From Gongronella butleri (lineage: Eukaryota > Mucoromycota > Mucoromycetes > Mucorales > Cunninghamellaceae), in contig JAIWZP010000033.1 in NCBI GenBank assembly GCA_025201375.1, positions 124,001 to 188,000 of the forward strand: a stretch of DNA of 64,000 nucleotides, in the 5' to 3' direction. How positions within the stretch are numbered: the stretch's first letter is position 1; each line of letters starts with the position of its first letter. The notes below the pieces were generated by a model. The model did no database searches and was not told the DNA's origin. It saw only the letters and a list, made by a program, of their open reading frames with translations. This document shows positions 10,653-23,282 of this stretch, piece by piece. Position numbers and translations under genes: made by a program.

Positions 10653-11412
10653 AAATCCCTCAATATATCTCTTTTTTTCCACCATCTCGACATAGAAATC
10701 CTGCATCCCTGTATTAAAAAAAACAACGGAAAAAAACAACAGCGAAAAAAAAGGGAAATCGTGTACCATTGCGTCTAAAAAAGAAAAAGGGACCCATGGG
10801 GCCACGTTTATGAGCAAAGATTGTGCCTATTTCGATTGACGCGCCACGGCACATGCTCGTCTTGCATTAAAGTCTGATCACCATCCCGAGTTTGTGTCGC
10901 GCTGTGTCGTGTCGTGTCGTGCCGTGCCGTGTCGTGTTGCTTTTTCTACACTCATATTGGCCCGTTTTTCAAAAGCAACGAGAGAGACACCATCGATGCC
11001 GATAGAATACGTCCTCTTTTTTTTTTTTTTTTTTCGTTAGGTGTCAATTGAGTTGCCTGAAGAGCAAGATTTGTCGCGAAAAAAGCCAAAATCGCGTATT
11101 CTGCCCACCTTCTCGTTCCGCAGCAAGATCACAGCCGCCAACACGTGCCCTCTAGAATCACTCTGTCCTTTCTTGCATTGGCATCTCCAATGGATCCATT
11201 AGAGTAGCACACAGCGCGTCCATGGCATCTTTTCCCCTTTCTCGATCGGATATGCAGCAAGCCGCCATCTTTTAAACCGCACAACAGCGCCAATCCCTTC
11301 TCTTTTAAAAGACCCATAGAATCAAGCACTCGACGCGTGTCAAAGAGACGCGAATGACGCGAATTGGTGCGGATGGACGCGACAGAGGGGATGAAATGGC
11401 AAAATTTTATTG
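10653..11412. other. Intergenic region with a TGTCG microsatellite
   Basis: No gene was recognised. Around 10891-10938 there is a run of GTGTC/GTGCC pentamers. A 17-base-scale T tract lies near 11018-11034. The region separates the uS3m and CCCH genes, which converge. Confidence 0.55.
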
Positions 11413-11959
11413 CTAAGCGTGTGGTGACGGTGGAAGAAGCTGAGCGAGATGATTGACCTGGTCGACGAGCGTCGGGGCTGGGTGGGAGCGTTGATACAGG
11501 GCCATCTCACTAGGGGGGAAAAAAGAAAAAGAATGTAAAAAAGGGGCCGTTTTTGCGTTCAATTGCGCTTTACGCTTTCCAGTCGGGTATGCTTTCTGTG
11601 TTTTCAGGGAGATCAAACAAACAGGGTGCCCAAGGATAGTCGTGAGGCACGGTGAGAGTCAGGGGCCCAAAGGGCATGTCGAGTTCTATCCTTGTGTAGT
11701 CTGTGTGTGTGAGGTTGACGCGAATATGGCTGGCAAGCGCAGTATCGAGCTGCTGCAGGTGCAGGCGTCGTTGAGAGTCGTCGAGCCATTCGTCGTTGCC
11801 TGCGCAAATAGCGTGGTGGGTGGGTGGCACGTAGCCAGGGCCGTCCGTCAGAGGCAGCGGGTGACTAAAATGGCAGTCGTTGCCGGCACGACAGTGACCC
11901 TGCTGAAAAAACCTGCACAGCGTCGGAAACCGCTTGGTGTGGGTGGTCGTGGCGTACAT
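11413..11959 (-). CDS. Small CCCH zinc-finger protein
   Basis: Two exons on the minus strand, 11959-11574 and 11509-11413, joined as GAAAGC|GTAAAG...CCCTAG|TGAGATG; the frame is kept and gives 160 aa. The start at 11957-11959 (MYATTTHTKRFP) is the only Met before the finger in frame. Residues about 15-34 form one CCCH finger, C-x7-C-x5-C-x3-H (LCRFFQQGHCRAGNDCHFSH), a class that usually binds RNA. The rest (HLQQLDTALASHIRVNLTHT to PHDYPWAPCLFDLP) has a pattern like an RWD/UBC-type fold, but this is only a guess. The C-terminus is short and proline-rich. It is divergent from SSD1; the two start codons are 430 bases apart. Exact family unknown. Confidence 0.7.
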
Positions 11960-12390
11960 GAACAAAAAGAAAAAGGGCGACAGGGCCACTTTAATGGCTC
12001 TTTTTGATGAACATCGCGGAATTTGAAATGGCGAGCACTGGCTTTGCTGCAAGTTCCACGTGACGCGTGTGGCCTAGAATCCAATTTGCTCCCCTGGGTT
12101 TCCGTTTGATCCTGATTTTTTCTTCTTTGATCTGTGACTCCGAGCATTTGTTTATATTGACGCGTGTGAGTGCGAAAAGAGTCGATTTGCCTTTTTTTTT
12201 TTCTTTCTTTCAGTGACTTTTTCATTGACTTTTTTTTTTGTGATTTGATTGTGTAACCATGATTATTTTTGGGCAAATTGCCATAGAGGTAGGTCAGGCA
12301 CGCGCTGATACAAAAGGAAAAGGCGGGGGGGGGGAGGCAGGCCTGTTCTCTTTTTCTTTATCCACTTTTTTTTTTTATCTTTTTTGTTCT

Positions 12391-15300
12391 ATGGAGACTT
12401 TGGAACACCAGTCAGCTCCTGAAAGCACGCGTGGTCTCTTTGATGTAAAGGGGGGTTTCAGGGTTGATTATGGCGGAATTGAAGGCTCAATTTGCGCTTT
12501 TTTTCTTGTTCTTTTTTTTTTTATAGCAACCCAGGGGCAACAACAAGCACCGGTCGCTAGATGGCAAGGCGCGGCGTACGAGCACGACGGGCGAGGCGGA
12601 CAGCAGCAAGGCCGGCGGAGGAATTGGTGGTGGTAGTGGTGCCAAGGGGTTCAAGCAGCGGTCGCGGTCGGCGAGCACGTCGGATATGGGTCTTGGGCAG
12701 CGACGCGCAGGGACGCTGCAGCCTCTCCGTGAGGAGGAGGACGATGCGCGGCAGAGCGTGACGGTGGACTCGTTGCAGGACATGATCAACACGCTCAAGG
12801 CGCTGCCGCCCAAGACGAGCATGTCCACGTCGATGCTCAATGGCAAGCGATATGGCCATCGCAAGCAGCATTCGCTCTCTGCGCTGCCCGCCCATCATCA
12901 TCAAGGCGCGCCCACTCATAAAAATGCACAAGCGCGGCCGGCATCAGCCAATATACAAAGGTCGTACAACGACGGATCGCTGCATGGCGACCAACTCCGA
13001 CGCTACAGCCAAAAATCAGGCTATGCCAGTGACGACGACAACCGTCGCGACATGGCCTGGGCAGAGGCAGAGGCAAAACTCTCTGGAAATCGCACTGTCC
13101 ATAAGCGAACCTCCCTCCAGCAGCTCGCTCCGCTCTCCGAGGAACCCATCCAACGCCTTGCAGCAAGCAGATCCTCCTCCGCATTGTCAAAGCGCACCCA
13201 ATTCAACAAGCCCTTGGAATTGTACCAGCCCCCCATGGATCAGGACGAAGACTCCTCCTTTAAACGTCGCTCTCATGGCCATTCGCGCAGATCATCGCGC
13301 AACATTGACATGGACTGGCGCGCCGGTAAGTAACCCAATTGGATGGGGGAAAAAATGAAAAAAATGCAAAAAATGCTCATTTTTTTTTTTAAAAAAATAG
13401 CGCCCGCATCGCCGCGACACTCGTTCCAATTTGTGCCGTTTACGCCGACGCGTGTCAATTTCACGCGCGACGACGCGAATCCGCACCAGCGGCGCCCTCT
13501 GTTCATTGCGCACCTGCCATTCAGCGCTCTGACGTCGCTGTTTCGGTCGCGGCAGCTTGTGCACGGGATGCTGCGCGTGAACAAGCGCAATCGCAGCGAC
13601 GCGTACGTGTTTTGCGAGGAATTGGACGCCGATATTTATATTGCTGGGTCAAGAAATCGGAATCGCGCTCTCGAGGGCGACGTTGTCGCGGTGCGCCTCG
13701 TCGACGTGGACAAGATCCTGCAGGAGAAGCGCGAAAAGGAGCAGGTCAAGGTCGCACGCAATGCTGGTCAACAACGCGTGCGCCTGCCCGACGAGGAGGA
13801 CGAAAACGAAATCATCTTTGGCGGCGACGAACACGTCGACATTGTCAAGCCAAAGTATTGCGGCGTCGTCGTCGCAATCATGGAACGCGCCCAGAACCAG
13901 GTCTTTTCGGGGTAAAAAGTTCATACAAAAAAGAGAAATGCCCTTTAAAAAGAAAAAAAAAAGAAAAGAGACATGCTCACGTTTTTATTTCTTTTTTTTT
14001 TCAGAACGCTGACGATGATCCGCCCGAATAACAAGCGTGCGCAAGAAGAAAAGGAAAAGGAGGAACAATTGGGAATGCCGCTAAAGAAGGATGTGCCGCG
14101 CATTGTGTGGTTCAAGGCCACGGACAAGCGCGTGCCACTGATTGCCATCCCGATTGAGCAGACGCCCGACGATTTTGTCGACAATAGCGAAAAGTACGCG
14201 ACGCGTCTTTTTGTTGGCTCCATCAAGCGCTGGCCCATCACGTCGCTGCATCCCTTTGGCACTCTCGAAAAGGAATTGGGCTCGGTCTTTGACCTCAGCA
14301 CACAGACAAAGGCTATTTATGCAGACAACAATGTCACCGACGCCGAGTTTGCCCAGCCCGTCTATGACTGCCTGCCGCCTGTCCCCTTTGAGGCCTCGGT
14401 CGACGATCCCTCGCCCGCTTTCCAGCGCCGCGACTTTACCACCATCCGCTGCTTCACCATCGACCCCGTCGGATCCAATGGTACGTGAATGATCAAAAAA
14501 GAAAAATTAGAAAAAGAAAATCAACCCGTAAAAAAATGGTCAATTCACGCTTTTCTCCTTTTTTTTTTTTTCTCTCTTTTTAGTGCTGGACGACGCTTTC
14601 TCGGTGGAATTGCTGCCTGACGGCACGTACCAGGTGGGTGTGCACATCAGTGACGTCACCTACTTTATCAAGCCGCACTCGGCTTTGGACAAGGAGGCGC
14701 GCACGCGTGGCGTCCGTGTCGATCTGTTGCATTCGCACGTGCCAATGGTCCCGCCTGTCTTGACAGAGCAAATCACCAATTTGATCCCCAATCACACAAG
14801 GTACAATCGCTTTTTTCCTGCTTCTACAGGGAAAAAAAGCAACCACTTGCCCCCTTTTTCTCATTTTTCCTTTTTGTATTTTAGATTCACGTTCTCGGTG
14901 GTGTGGAAGATTAGCGAGCACGGCAAGGTGCTCGACACGTGGATTGGCAAGTCGGTGATCAGGTACGATAGTCGCCAATGGCTCCCTTTTCGCTTTTCAA
15001 CCACATTGATACTGATTTTTCTCTCTCTCTCTCCCTTTTGTCAGATCCTGCGCACAGCTGACGGTGGATGATGTGCGTGCCATTATCAATGGGCAAGCAA
15101 TCAACGTGGACGCCCAGGTGCAAGCCGATGTGCGCACGCTCAACACGCTGGCCACAGAGCTGCTCAATGACCGCATCCAATCCGGCGCGTTCACGCAGCT
15201 GCGCGACGAATTGGTGTTTGACCTGGACGACCAGCAATCGCCCATCAGCGTCGCCACCCGCGAGAAGCACGATGCATCGCACGGCATCATCAAGGAATTC

Positions 15301-16663
15301 CTACGCCTCGCAAACACCAGTGTGGCACAAAAGATTTCCAGCCGCCTCCCTGAGCAGGCCTTGCTGCGCCGCCACGCCTCGCCCAACGACCGCAAAATTG
15401 TAAAAAAAGAAAAAGAAAAAAAAAAGAAAACTCAATCCGTTCCAATTATCTTATTTTTCGTCCATTTCTGCTCTTTTTAGCGCCAATTGCAACAATACTG
15501 CTCGCGTCAATTGGGTGTCCAGGTGGACATTGGCAGCGCCGGTGCACTGGAGCGGTCGATCCGCGCGATCCAGGACGAAAAGCTGCGCAAGTTGGTGTCG
15601 ATTATTGTGTTAAAGACCATGAGCACACCAAAGTACATTTGCGCAGGCACCTACGACATTGCAAAGTATTCGCACTATGCCCTGAATGTCCCTCTCTTCA
15701 CCCACTTTACCGCGCCCAGCCGCCGCTTTGCCGATCTGCTCGTCCACCGCCAACTCGAGCACGCCCTGTCCAGCGATGGTAATTTTTTTTTCAATTGTAT
15801 CGAATGCTTACCCCTCTTTTCTTTTTTCCAAAGATGACTTCTATCTCGACTTGAACACGGTGCAAAAGCTGGCACAGCATTGCAACGTCAAAAAGCAGGC
15901 GGCATTGAATGCGCGTGAGCAAAGCAGTATGCTGTTTTTGGGCACGTATTTGGACAAGGTGGCCAAGCAGAATGGCAAGGCCGTTGTTTACCGCGAAGCG
16001 ACGGTGGTTGCCGTGAGCGACGCGTACTTTGACGTGTGGGTCGCAGACGTGAACATGGAGAAGCGCGTGCATTTGGCGAATTTGCCGGTTTGGCGCTCAG
16101 ATTATGATGACCACAAGCACACGCTGACCATGTACTGGCGCAAGGGCGTCGAGTCGTCCACGGGCAAGCAACGCCATTGGAGCCTTAGTGACGATGACGA
16201 TGACGACAATGACGACGACGCGTATCTCGACGAGGATCTGCTTTTGGAAGAGATGAAGCGCGTCCACGCTTCGATTGACGACGAATTCCACGTCGAGCCC
16301 TTCCAATTCGCGGCCGCCGACAACAACAACACCAAAAAGCAACCAGTGGCTCAGAAATCGCCTGAATTGCCCATTGAAACCGGCATCGCGTCCCTGGCCA
16401 TTGCCAGCGCACCCTCATCGCCCTCGCCTGGACCCGTGGAGCACGCGAACACCAACACCCCCGCGCCCGTCCCCGAATCCACGAAATCCACCACCAAGCG
16501 CGCCTCCCTTGTGCGTGCTCGCCTTTCCGATAGCACCGCCTACAGCACAGAGCAAGGCTACCAGACAATCAAGGCCCTCGACAAGATCCGTGTCGCCCTC
16601 ATCATCGACACTGTCCGCACACCACCCTTGATCCGCATCCTGGCCGTCAATCCCTTTGCTTAG
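12391..16663 (+). CDS. SSD1: Ssd1-type RNB-domain RNA-binding protein
   Basis: Nine exons (12391-12444, 12527-13325, 13401-13911, 14005-14480, 14584-14800, 14885-14962, 15045-15399, 15481-15778, 15834-16663) keep frame and encode 1205 aa; yeast Ssd1 is about 1250. Ssd1 binds mRNAs for wall proteins and represses or localises their translation. Residues 1-285 are a disordered Ser/Arg/Gln/His-rich tail with NNKHRSLDGK near the start. Next come cold-shock-like segments (FIAHLPFSALTSLFRSRQLV; ALEGDVVAVRLVDVDKI), the signature KRVPLIAIPIEQTP and SIKRWPITSLHPFGTLEKEL, then the RNB domain from about 600. The RNase II motif DPxxAxDxDDA appears as DPVGSNVLDDA: one catalytic Asp is Val, as expected for a pseudo-nuclease. 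THFTAPSRRFADLLVHRQL is the conserved RNB end. Residues 980-1150 contain a poly-Asp and a low-complexity insert before the C-terminal RTPPLIRILAVNPFA. Confidence 0.92.
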
Positions 16664-16911
16664 TTCTCCCTTTTATTTTTTTTCTTCTTTTTCTCTCTCT
16701 CGAAACGTTCAATGGCACTTTTTTTACTATCTCTCTCTCTTTTTTCCCCACTTTTTCTTGATTTTGTCCATACCTTCCTTGTATACACTCATTTTCTTTT
16801 GCGCTCTTTTTCCATGCCTCCCCTTCCCGCCCATTGAAAGCCACCCTTCCTCTATTTCCTAGCTTATTCTACTTTTATATCTAAATCACAAATTGTTGTA
16901 CAAATTTACAT

Positions 16912-17819
16912 TTAAAGATCCTTGGACGAGCCGTCCTCAAAATAGGCATTGGCGTCCAGGTACGATTGTAGGCCGCCCACGTCGATGCGGCCTGAGATTC
17001 CATAGGTCAAGATGGGGTGTCGAGGGAACAAATAGGCCAATGCTTTGCCTGTGGCATCGTAATGCTCCAGGCCAAGACCCTTGGCACGACAATCGGCCAA
17101 AAACGCGCCAATGAGGGGAAGCGATTGCGTATCAAACAGATAAAAGCAAGGACATGCGTGTCGCGCGAGTGTCGCGTCTGCCGCCGGCTTCTCCAAAAAG
17201 CTGGTGATGCGCCCTTCCGCGTCCGTCTCGACAATGCCGAATTTGTGCACGAGGTCGTCCGGCACCGTGTAAAGCGTGACCAGGCTCTTGTCCGCTTGCT
17301 TTTCTGCCAAAAAGCGCGCAAAATCGAAATCCTTGAGAAACAGCGTGTCGCCACCAATCACAAGCACATGGTGTGCATGCAGATCAAAGTGTTCAATGCC
17401 AAACCAAATGTCTGGCACGGCGCCGAGCCGTGTCTCATTGGATGTCGTGCCATCACTCACCAAATGCGACTCGGGCACCCCATTGCGCGCCGCCCACGCG
17501 CCAAAGTCCTTGTAGCACGCGTCATTCGTCACAACGTACACGTCGCGCTCCCGCTTGAACCCATGCTGCTCAACAACGTCCAACCAATGAGTGATAAGAC
17601 AATCCTTGCCGCCCATAGGCAACAACGCCTTGGGCACGCCCAAAAGTTGCTCGTACGCAGACCCCGCCGCCTGCAGGTCCCGCTGCAGCCGCGTCCCATA
17701 TCCAGCACCCAGTATCAAAACTATGATAGAAAAAAAATGAACAAGGAAAAAGAAAAAAAGCAAAAATGAGCCCAGGCTACCTCTTTTTACTTGAGAAGCT
17801 TACTCTTTGTGTCCACCAT
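16912..17819 (-). CDS. Sugar-nucleotide nucleotidyltransferase
   Basis: Two exons: a 16-nt first coding exon 17819-17804 (donor GTAAGC) and 17720-16912 (acceptor ATAG). Joining them gives MVDTKILILGAGYGTRL, which restores the start of the Rossmann-like NTP_transferase fold; 274 aa in all. Motifs are GAGYGTR (phosphate loop), GVPKALLPMGG (Lys contacting the nucleotide phosphates) and VIGGDTLF (metal-binding Asp). Family members join a sugar phosphate to an NTP to make NDP-sugars, or CDP-choline-like products in bacteria. The substrate cannot be told from the sequence. The length fits a single-domain enzyme without the left-handed beta-helix of GDP-mannose pyrophosphorylase. Its 3' end faces that of SSD1 with 248 bases between. 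Confidence 0.8.
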
Positions 17820-20739
17820 CTCGAATATAAAAAAAAAGTAAAATAAAAGCGAAAAGAAAAAAGTGAAATAGAAATCAGAAAAGGGCAATCAACCTTATTT
17901 GGATTGACCACACCCCGCCATGCTCCCATTTTTTCCCCCGCAAAATGTCGTGAAATGGGTCGATTGAAAAGAAAAACGACGCGGTATCTTTGGATGTACA
18001 ATGAAAAAAAGTGCAGGCACCACAGACCGTGCAATGAATCCGCATCCATCAACCAAGCGTGAAAAAACAGTCGTTAAAACGTAGTGTCGTGGGCTCTTTT
18101 TTTGTCAACGGAAAAATTCAGGGACACCTTGCCGCTTTTGGCGCTTCCCAATGGTCAAAAATAGCCCGCACAACCTATCACGTTGCACTTCGCTCGCATC
18201 CCATTGACAGCCCGGCCACACGAAAAAAATGGCGCGCATGAAAGCGCAAAAATGGCGTTTTTGTTTCTTTGGCATCATTGACACTCCTGTTTAAAGCTTC
18301 CCTCACAGCACGATGGATTCATCGTCGCCTTCCAAAGCCTGGGCCTGCCGTTTTTTGGAGGCGTTTCGCCAAAAGTGGCCACCAAATCCAAATTCAAGAT
18401 TTTGGCCGCGACGAGCCCTCGAACCAAAATCGAAAAAATGAGTCTCCAGAATGGCACCAAACTCATGCACAATTACAACGGTAGGGCAAAACCAACAAAA
18501 AAGCCAAAAAAGAGAGCCGTCCATCTGTTGGGTCTCGAGCAATGGGTGATTTTAGTTTAAACTTCAAAGGCGAATTGCGGAGGAAAAACGCGCTTACAGA
18601 GCCGCGCCAGCGCGTCCACTAACAAGAGATGGACCAGTTGCATGAATTTGATTCAATCCAGGTGCGTGGCACGCCTCGTTTGACCCGTGTTTTCACGCGT
18701 CGAAAATTATATATGATTTTGAAACCGTGTCAAAAACGTCAAAAATCAATCTTTTCAGAGATTACCCATGCCTGCGCACGCTTCACCTCGCCTTCTTTCT
18801 GATGAAACGACTTTCAAGGCGCTGCGGTTAGTTCTTGTTAAGTTTGCTCTGGGGTGAAAAATAGCAGCATTTTGCGTTTTTCGCGAGAACCAGTCGATGG
18901 CCACCCGGGTTTTATTGCGTTTCTGTCGGTCGGCAAGGTGGGTTTACCATGTGTGTGAATGGCGCGGCGTTCCGTCGACCTAAATTCCAGCCTTTTCAAA
19001 TCCTCCACTGTACCACCTCTTGGCAAATTCGTGGTTTTTGAAAATTGTCATTGCGAGCCATCCAACCATGGTCGCGTGCCAGAAATCCTCCCTATAGGCA
19101 TTTCAGCGTTTCTCTTTCCGTAAAAAAGCGTAAATCCCGAGGTCGATCAACCCCGTTGTGGAGAAATCGCGATATTTTCAAAAAATATACTTGGCTCACT
19201 TTGAAGAATAGGATTCGTCAAAAAGAATCTAATTACAGCTCGTGTTGTACGTAGTTCAGCGTTTGCTCTTTTCACTAAACATAAAAAAAAGCCGGAGATC
19301 GATCTGGTCATTGTAGGGAAAAGTGGCAATGAGGGGGGTATTTTCACCATTTCAATCGTTTCTTGTCAAATGGTTCTTCTGGTCACAATGGGACTTGAAC
19401 CATTGAAAAAGAGACGTGCCCAGACATTCTTTTGTGTCTACTTGGGTAGCCCGATAAACGACCTCTTCACACCAAAAAACACGAAAAAAGCCGATAAAAT
19501 GTCCAAAATGTACCATCAAGCACCACAAGGTTCATTAGCTCAGCTACGCCAGGATCAAAATGACCGTGGATGGCGTGTTCAGTTCAATGGGTCCCCGGTG
19601 AACGATCACTGAGAATCAATCACAAGGCAAAATGGCGAAAATGCTTCAATGGTCCTCTTTTTTGTTTTTTTTTTCTTACGCACTGTCGCACTGTATGCAT
19701 AAAGCAAAAAAGTAGCGCTCATCAGTGAGCTTCATTTTTGAGTATCGATTCACATTTTGTCGAAAAAAAATAGCAAAAATGTGTCTATTTATTATCAAGC
19801 GTGCGATTGCTTGCTTCAATGCGGCACCAATTGGTATCAACTGAGCTTGGATTAGCAGGAGCATCGTTTGCATGCCGTTCCATCAAGGTTTGAGCGCTGA
19901 AAATAGGTGCGGTCGAGTCAGAACTTCCAAAACAGACAGCCATTTTTGACTTTTTTGCCTTGTCCTAGATAATGGGCCCTTAAAACGTCGGTGTGACAGA
20001 ATGCTTCAAGGGACGAGGCGTTCAAAAAGAAAAGCCCTTTTGAATTGGTGCTCTGGAGACATGGGCAGGGCCATGCGCGCGCACGGTCTTGGCCTAAGCT
20101 GTGCCTGAATTGCGGTGACACGAGGCACGGCGGGAGTCTGGGAGGTGGTCATTGTTGCACAGGCCCAATTTGCGGTGTCGGCCCAATCAGCGTGCCTTTT
20201 TGGTTGTCAAATTCACGAGGATGATCCAAAGTGTTCCACAAAATATGATTTCAATGTCGTTCCAATGCCGGATCAGCCAATCCCACTGGACACCGTAGAG
20301 GGATCATCGTAGCCTTAAAAAAAAGACCACCAAACAACCACCATCGCGTCATTAGAAGGGGATGGAGGCCCCGGAGGAAAAAAGGGGAGGGGGGATCGAT
20401 GTGCATTATGGGTGTGGCCTTGCAGCTCATGCATGGTCCTATCCATCAAACTTTGATCAGGCGCCGTGCTGGGTGAAAGTGTGTCGCGGAGTTGGTTCTT
20501 GCTAACTTTTTGCTCTGCACAATAATCAAAAAGCCAGGGCGTGATGCGCGTGCACCGCTTCTTTTTTCTCCTTTTTTTTTTTTTCTTTCTCTATTCCAAC
20601 GTCTCGGCTTGCCGCTCACTCACTCACTTTCTTTTTGTGCCCGTTGGCTTCTCTCCTCTTCTCTCCTTTTCCTCTCCTTTCCTTATTTTTTTTTGCTACT
20701 TTTCTTACACTTTTTCAGCGCGACAACGCTTTTTAACCT
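17820..20739. repeat. Decayed R1 repeats and gene-free DNA
   Basis: No gene was recognised over 2.9 kb. 18330-18560 resembles 26300-26450 (TCGAGCCC or GACGAGCCCTCG, then CTTCAGAATCGCACCAAACTCA or its variant). 18840-19060 resembles 26800-27000 and 54590-55250 (GAACCAGTCGATGG.C, a TTTTATTG or TTTTATG block, TACCATGTG..GAATGGC, and ACTGTACC.CTTGG). Units starting with TTTCTCTTT or GCTCTTTTC, then AAAAA..TAAA and GAGGTCGATC or GAGATCGATC, recur near 19105 and 19265 and again in the 55-56 kb region. Frames are short and full of stops, so this looks like an old mobile or satellite-like family. 19400-20700 has no recognised content. Confidence 0.55.
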
Positions 20740-23023
20740 ATGAACACCGACGAAACACACACCGAGGCGCCCGCCTACCAGCCAGAGCCTGCCACCCCCG
20801 AACCTCACTACCATCAGGACCAGCATATTATCTCGAGCCTGGTGGATCTCGATGTAGGCTCTACAAAACGACCGAAAAAGGCGCATTCTGACCTCATTTT
20901 TTCAATTCACACAGAATGGGTTTCAATTTTTGCTGGACAAAGTCAAGCTGGATATGCAGGCCACCAAGGTAACATGCGTGACGCGCCCATTGGAGGGCAA
21001 TGCTGACCGCTTTTTTCTTTTTATCGTAAAATGCGTAAAATAGGACGTGGTGGCCTTTTTGAAGAAGCGTGCCATCATGGAGGAAGAATATGCCAGGCAA
21101 ATGGGCAAATTGGCTCAGAGCATGAGCGACACATTCAAGTCATACCCACGATCAAGGTACCACCATCGGCGCAAAAACGACGAAAACTCACCTTTTTTTT
21201 TCTGTTTTTTTTTTATTTCGGCGCGTGGCAGCACATTTGGCAGCGCGTGGGTATCGTTTCTCAAGGTGCACGAGATGATTGGCGACCAGCATCAAAAATT
21301 TTCGACGGATATTGGCGAGGTTGCCGACGATCTACAATTGCTGCTAAAGGACACGGAAAAAGCGCGTAAACAGGCCAAAGATGCCGGCGGCAAGCAGGAA
21401 AAGCTGCTGATTGACTCGGAAGCAGCCTTGGAAAAGGTAAAAAAAAGAAAAAGGGGGCCATTGGCACGCGTCGCGCCTCATCATCGCTATTTTTTTTTAA
21501 TTAGTACAAGCAAAAGTATGATTTGCTCAGCGAGGAATGGGAGCGCGCCGTGCTGCAAAAGACCAACGACCCATATCATGTGCCGAAAAAGGGGCTGTTC
21601 AAAACCAACAAGTCGCAATATCAGGCAAGAAACAGAAGCAATGCGCGATCGCGTTTGCTTATTTATTTTTTTGTAAAAAAAAAAAATAGCTGAATCGACA
21701 CGAAGAAGAGGCGCACAACAAGGCCACACAGGCCGACAAGCAGTACAGAGCGCAAATCCAGCTGGTCAATCAGGCACGTCACGACTATTTCTCGGCACAC
21801 CTGCCAGATTTGCTGCAAAACCTCAAAACGATCGGCGACGAGTGCTGTGTGGCTCTGCAGTACCAGATGGCGCGCTACGCGTATATTTACGAGCGTGCAC
21901 TTGTTGCCGATGGCGAGGTGTTGGACAATGATACTGGTAAATACAGAGTTGGGGGCGTATTTTCGCACGCAATGGCTCATGTTCCTCCTCTTTTTAGGCG
22001 TTGGGCTGCGCTCACTCGCTGAAAAGGTCGACAAGGACCAGGATTTGATGGAGTTTGTAAAGTCTTGCAATGGCCAGCGAAGCCAGGTGCGCGTCATCCA
22101 GCGCGGCGATGTGCCTTATAAGGAATATGTCATGGTAAACAAAAAGGCGGCCTAAAAGACGCGTCCTGACGCGCCATTTTTTAAATAGTCGACGGCTGCG
22201 CATCAAATTTTGAATCCCAACCCGGTGTTTGGTGTTGAATTGAATACCCTGATGAAGCGTGACAAGGAGGAGGTGCCCACGGTGGTGCAAAAGTGTATCC
22301 AGACGGTTGAAAAGCGCGGTCTGCAGAGCCAGGGCATCTATCGCGAGTCTGGTTCGACCACATGCATCCAAAAGCTAAAGGCCGAATTCAACAAAAGCAA
22401 GTCGAAAAGCAAAAACGTGGCAAACAGGGGGCGGCATTCTCATTTTTATTCATTTTTTTAGACTGCAAAAACGTCAATTTGGATACAAACGACAATGCGG
22501 CCGATATCAACAATGTCACTGGCCTGCTCAAGCTGTGGTTCCGTGAATTGCCAAGTCCCTTGTTCCCCAATGCCGCCTATGATCACTTTATTGCCGCCGC
22601 GAGTAAGGGAGAAAAAAAAAAAAGGCAAAACGTCGTAAAACAGGCACCAATTGACGCGTGTTTCTTTCTAGAAATTGACGACGAGCGTATGCGCATCCTG
22701 GGATTGCACACGGTGATCAATGACCTGCCCGACGCCCACTATGCCACGCTGAAATACCTAATGTGCCATCTTTACAAGCAAGTCAATCAGGCGAAAAAAA
22801 AAGGGCGAAAAGCACATAAATCTAACTTTTCCATCTTTTTAGGGTGCGTGAGCAGGAGCAGCAGAACAAAATGTCGTCCAACAACCTGGCAACCATTTTT
22901 GGCATGACATTGATTGGCGACTCGGGCGATGCTGGCAGCCGCTTGGCAGACACACATCTACATGTGCGCGTCGTGCAGACGGTCTTGGACCATTATCCGC
23001 TGATCTTTGAGCAAGAGAATTGA
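20740..23023 (+). CDS. F-BAR / RhoGAP protein (Rgd1-like)
   Basis: Eleven exons (20740-20853, 20915-20968, 21044-21156, 21232-21436, 21505-21624, 21690-21936, 21998-22134, 22189-22396, 22462-22602, 22672-22777, 22843-23023) encode 541 aa in one frame. Residues about 39-290 form an F-BAR domain (GFQFLLDKVKLDMQATKDVV; RAIMEEEYARQMGKLAQSM; KGLFKTNKSQYQLNRHEEEA), a membrane-curving dimer. Residues about 355-541 form a RhoGAP domain with the arginine finger in GIYRESG, the core VTGLLKLWFRELPSPL and the ending NNLATIFGMTLI. Fungal proteins of this layout (Rgd1) switch off Rho3/Rho4 at sites of polar growth and cytokinesis. Three of the ten introns have GC donors (after 21624, 22396 and 22777), each required to keep the domain in frame. 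Proline/Asp-rich N-terminus of 38 aa. Confidence 0.9.
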
Positions 23024-23282
23024 TTTCTTTTTTATTTTACACTTACCAAAGAAATAATATATTATATATCCAAAGAACGGGGTTGTCGGAGTGGCACGGG
23101 CGTGCAATTGGAAAAAAAAAAGATTGAGAAAAAGGCTTCTTCCCCCACACTTTTTTTTTTCTCACGGTTCTCGACTGCCCATTTCTGACGCATTTTGCGT
23201 TCCCCGTCTTTTCCCCCTCTTTTTCTTTCTCGCTCCCACTTTTTTTTTTGCCTTTTTTTTCGTGTTATCATAGACTTGTGGC

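Noticed and set aside
9516..10817. 433-codon open frame on the minus strand
   Set aside because: It lies antisense to the uS3m gene, includes poly-Gly and poly-Phe from homopolymers and resembles no protein; the plus strand has clear family motifs.
19375..19475. Possible tRNA on the minus strand (T-arm-like GGTTCAAGTCCC)
   Set aside because: No matching acceptor stem, D-arm or anticodon arm at the right distance; the DNA is R1-related repeat.
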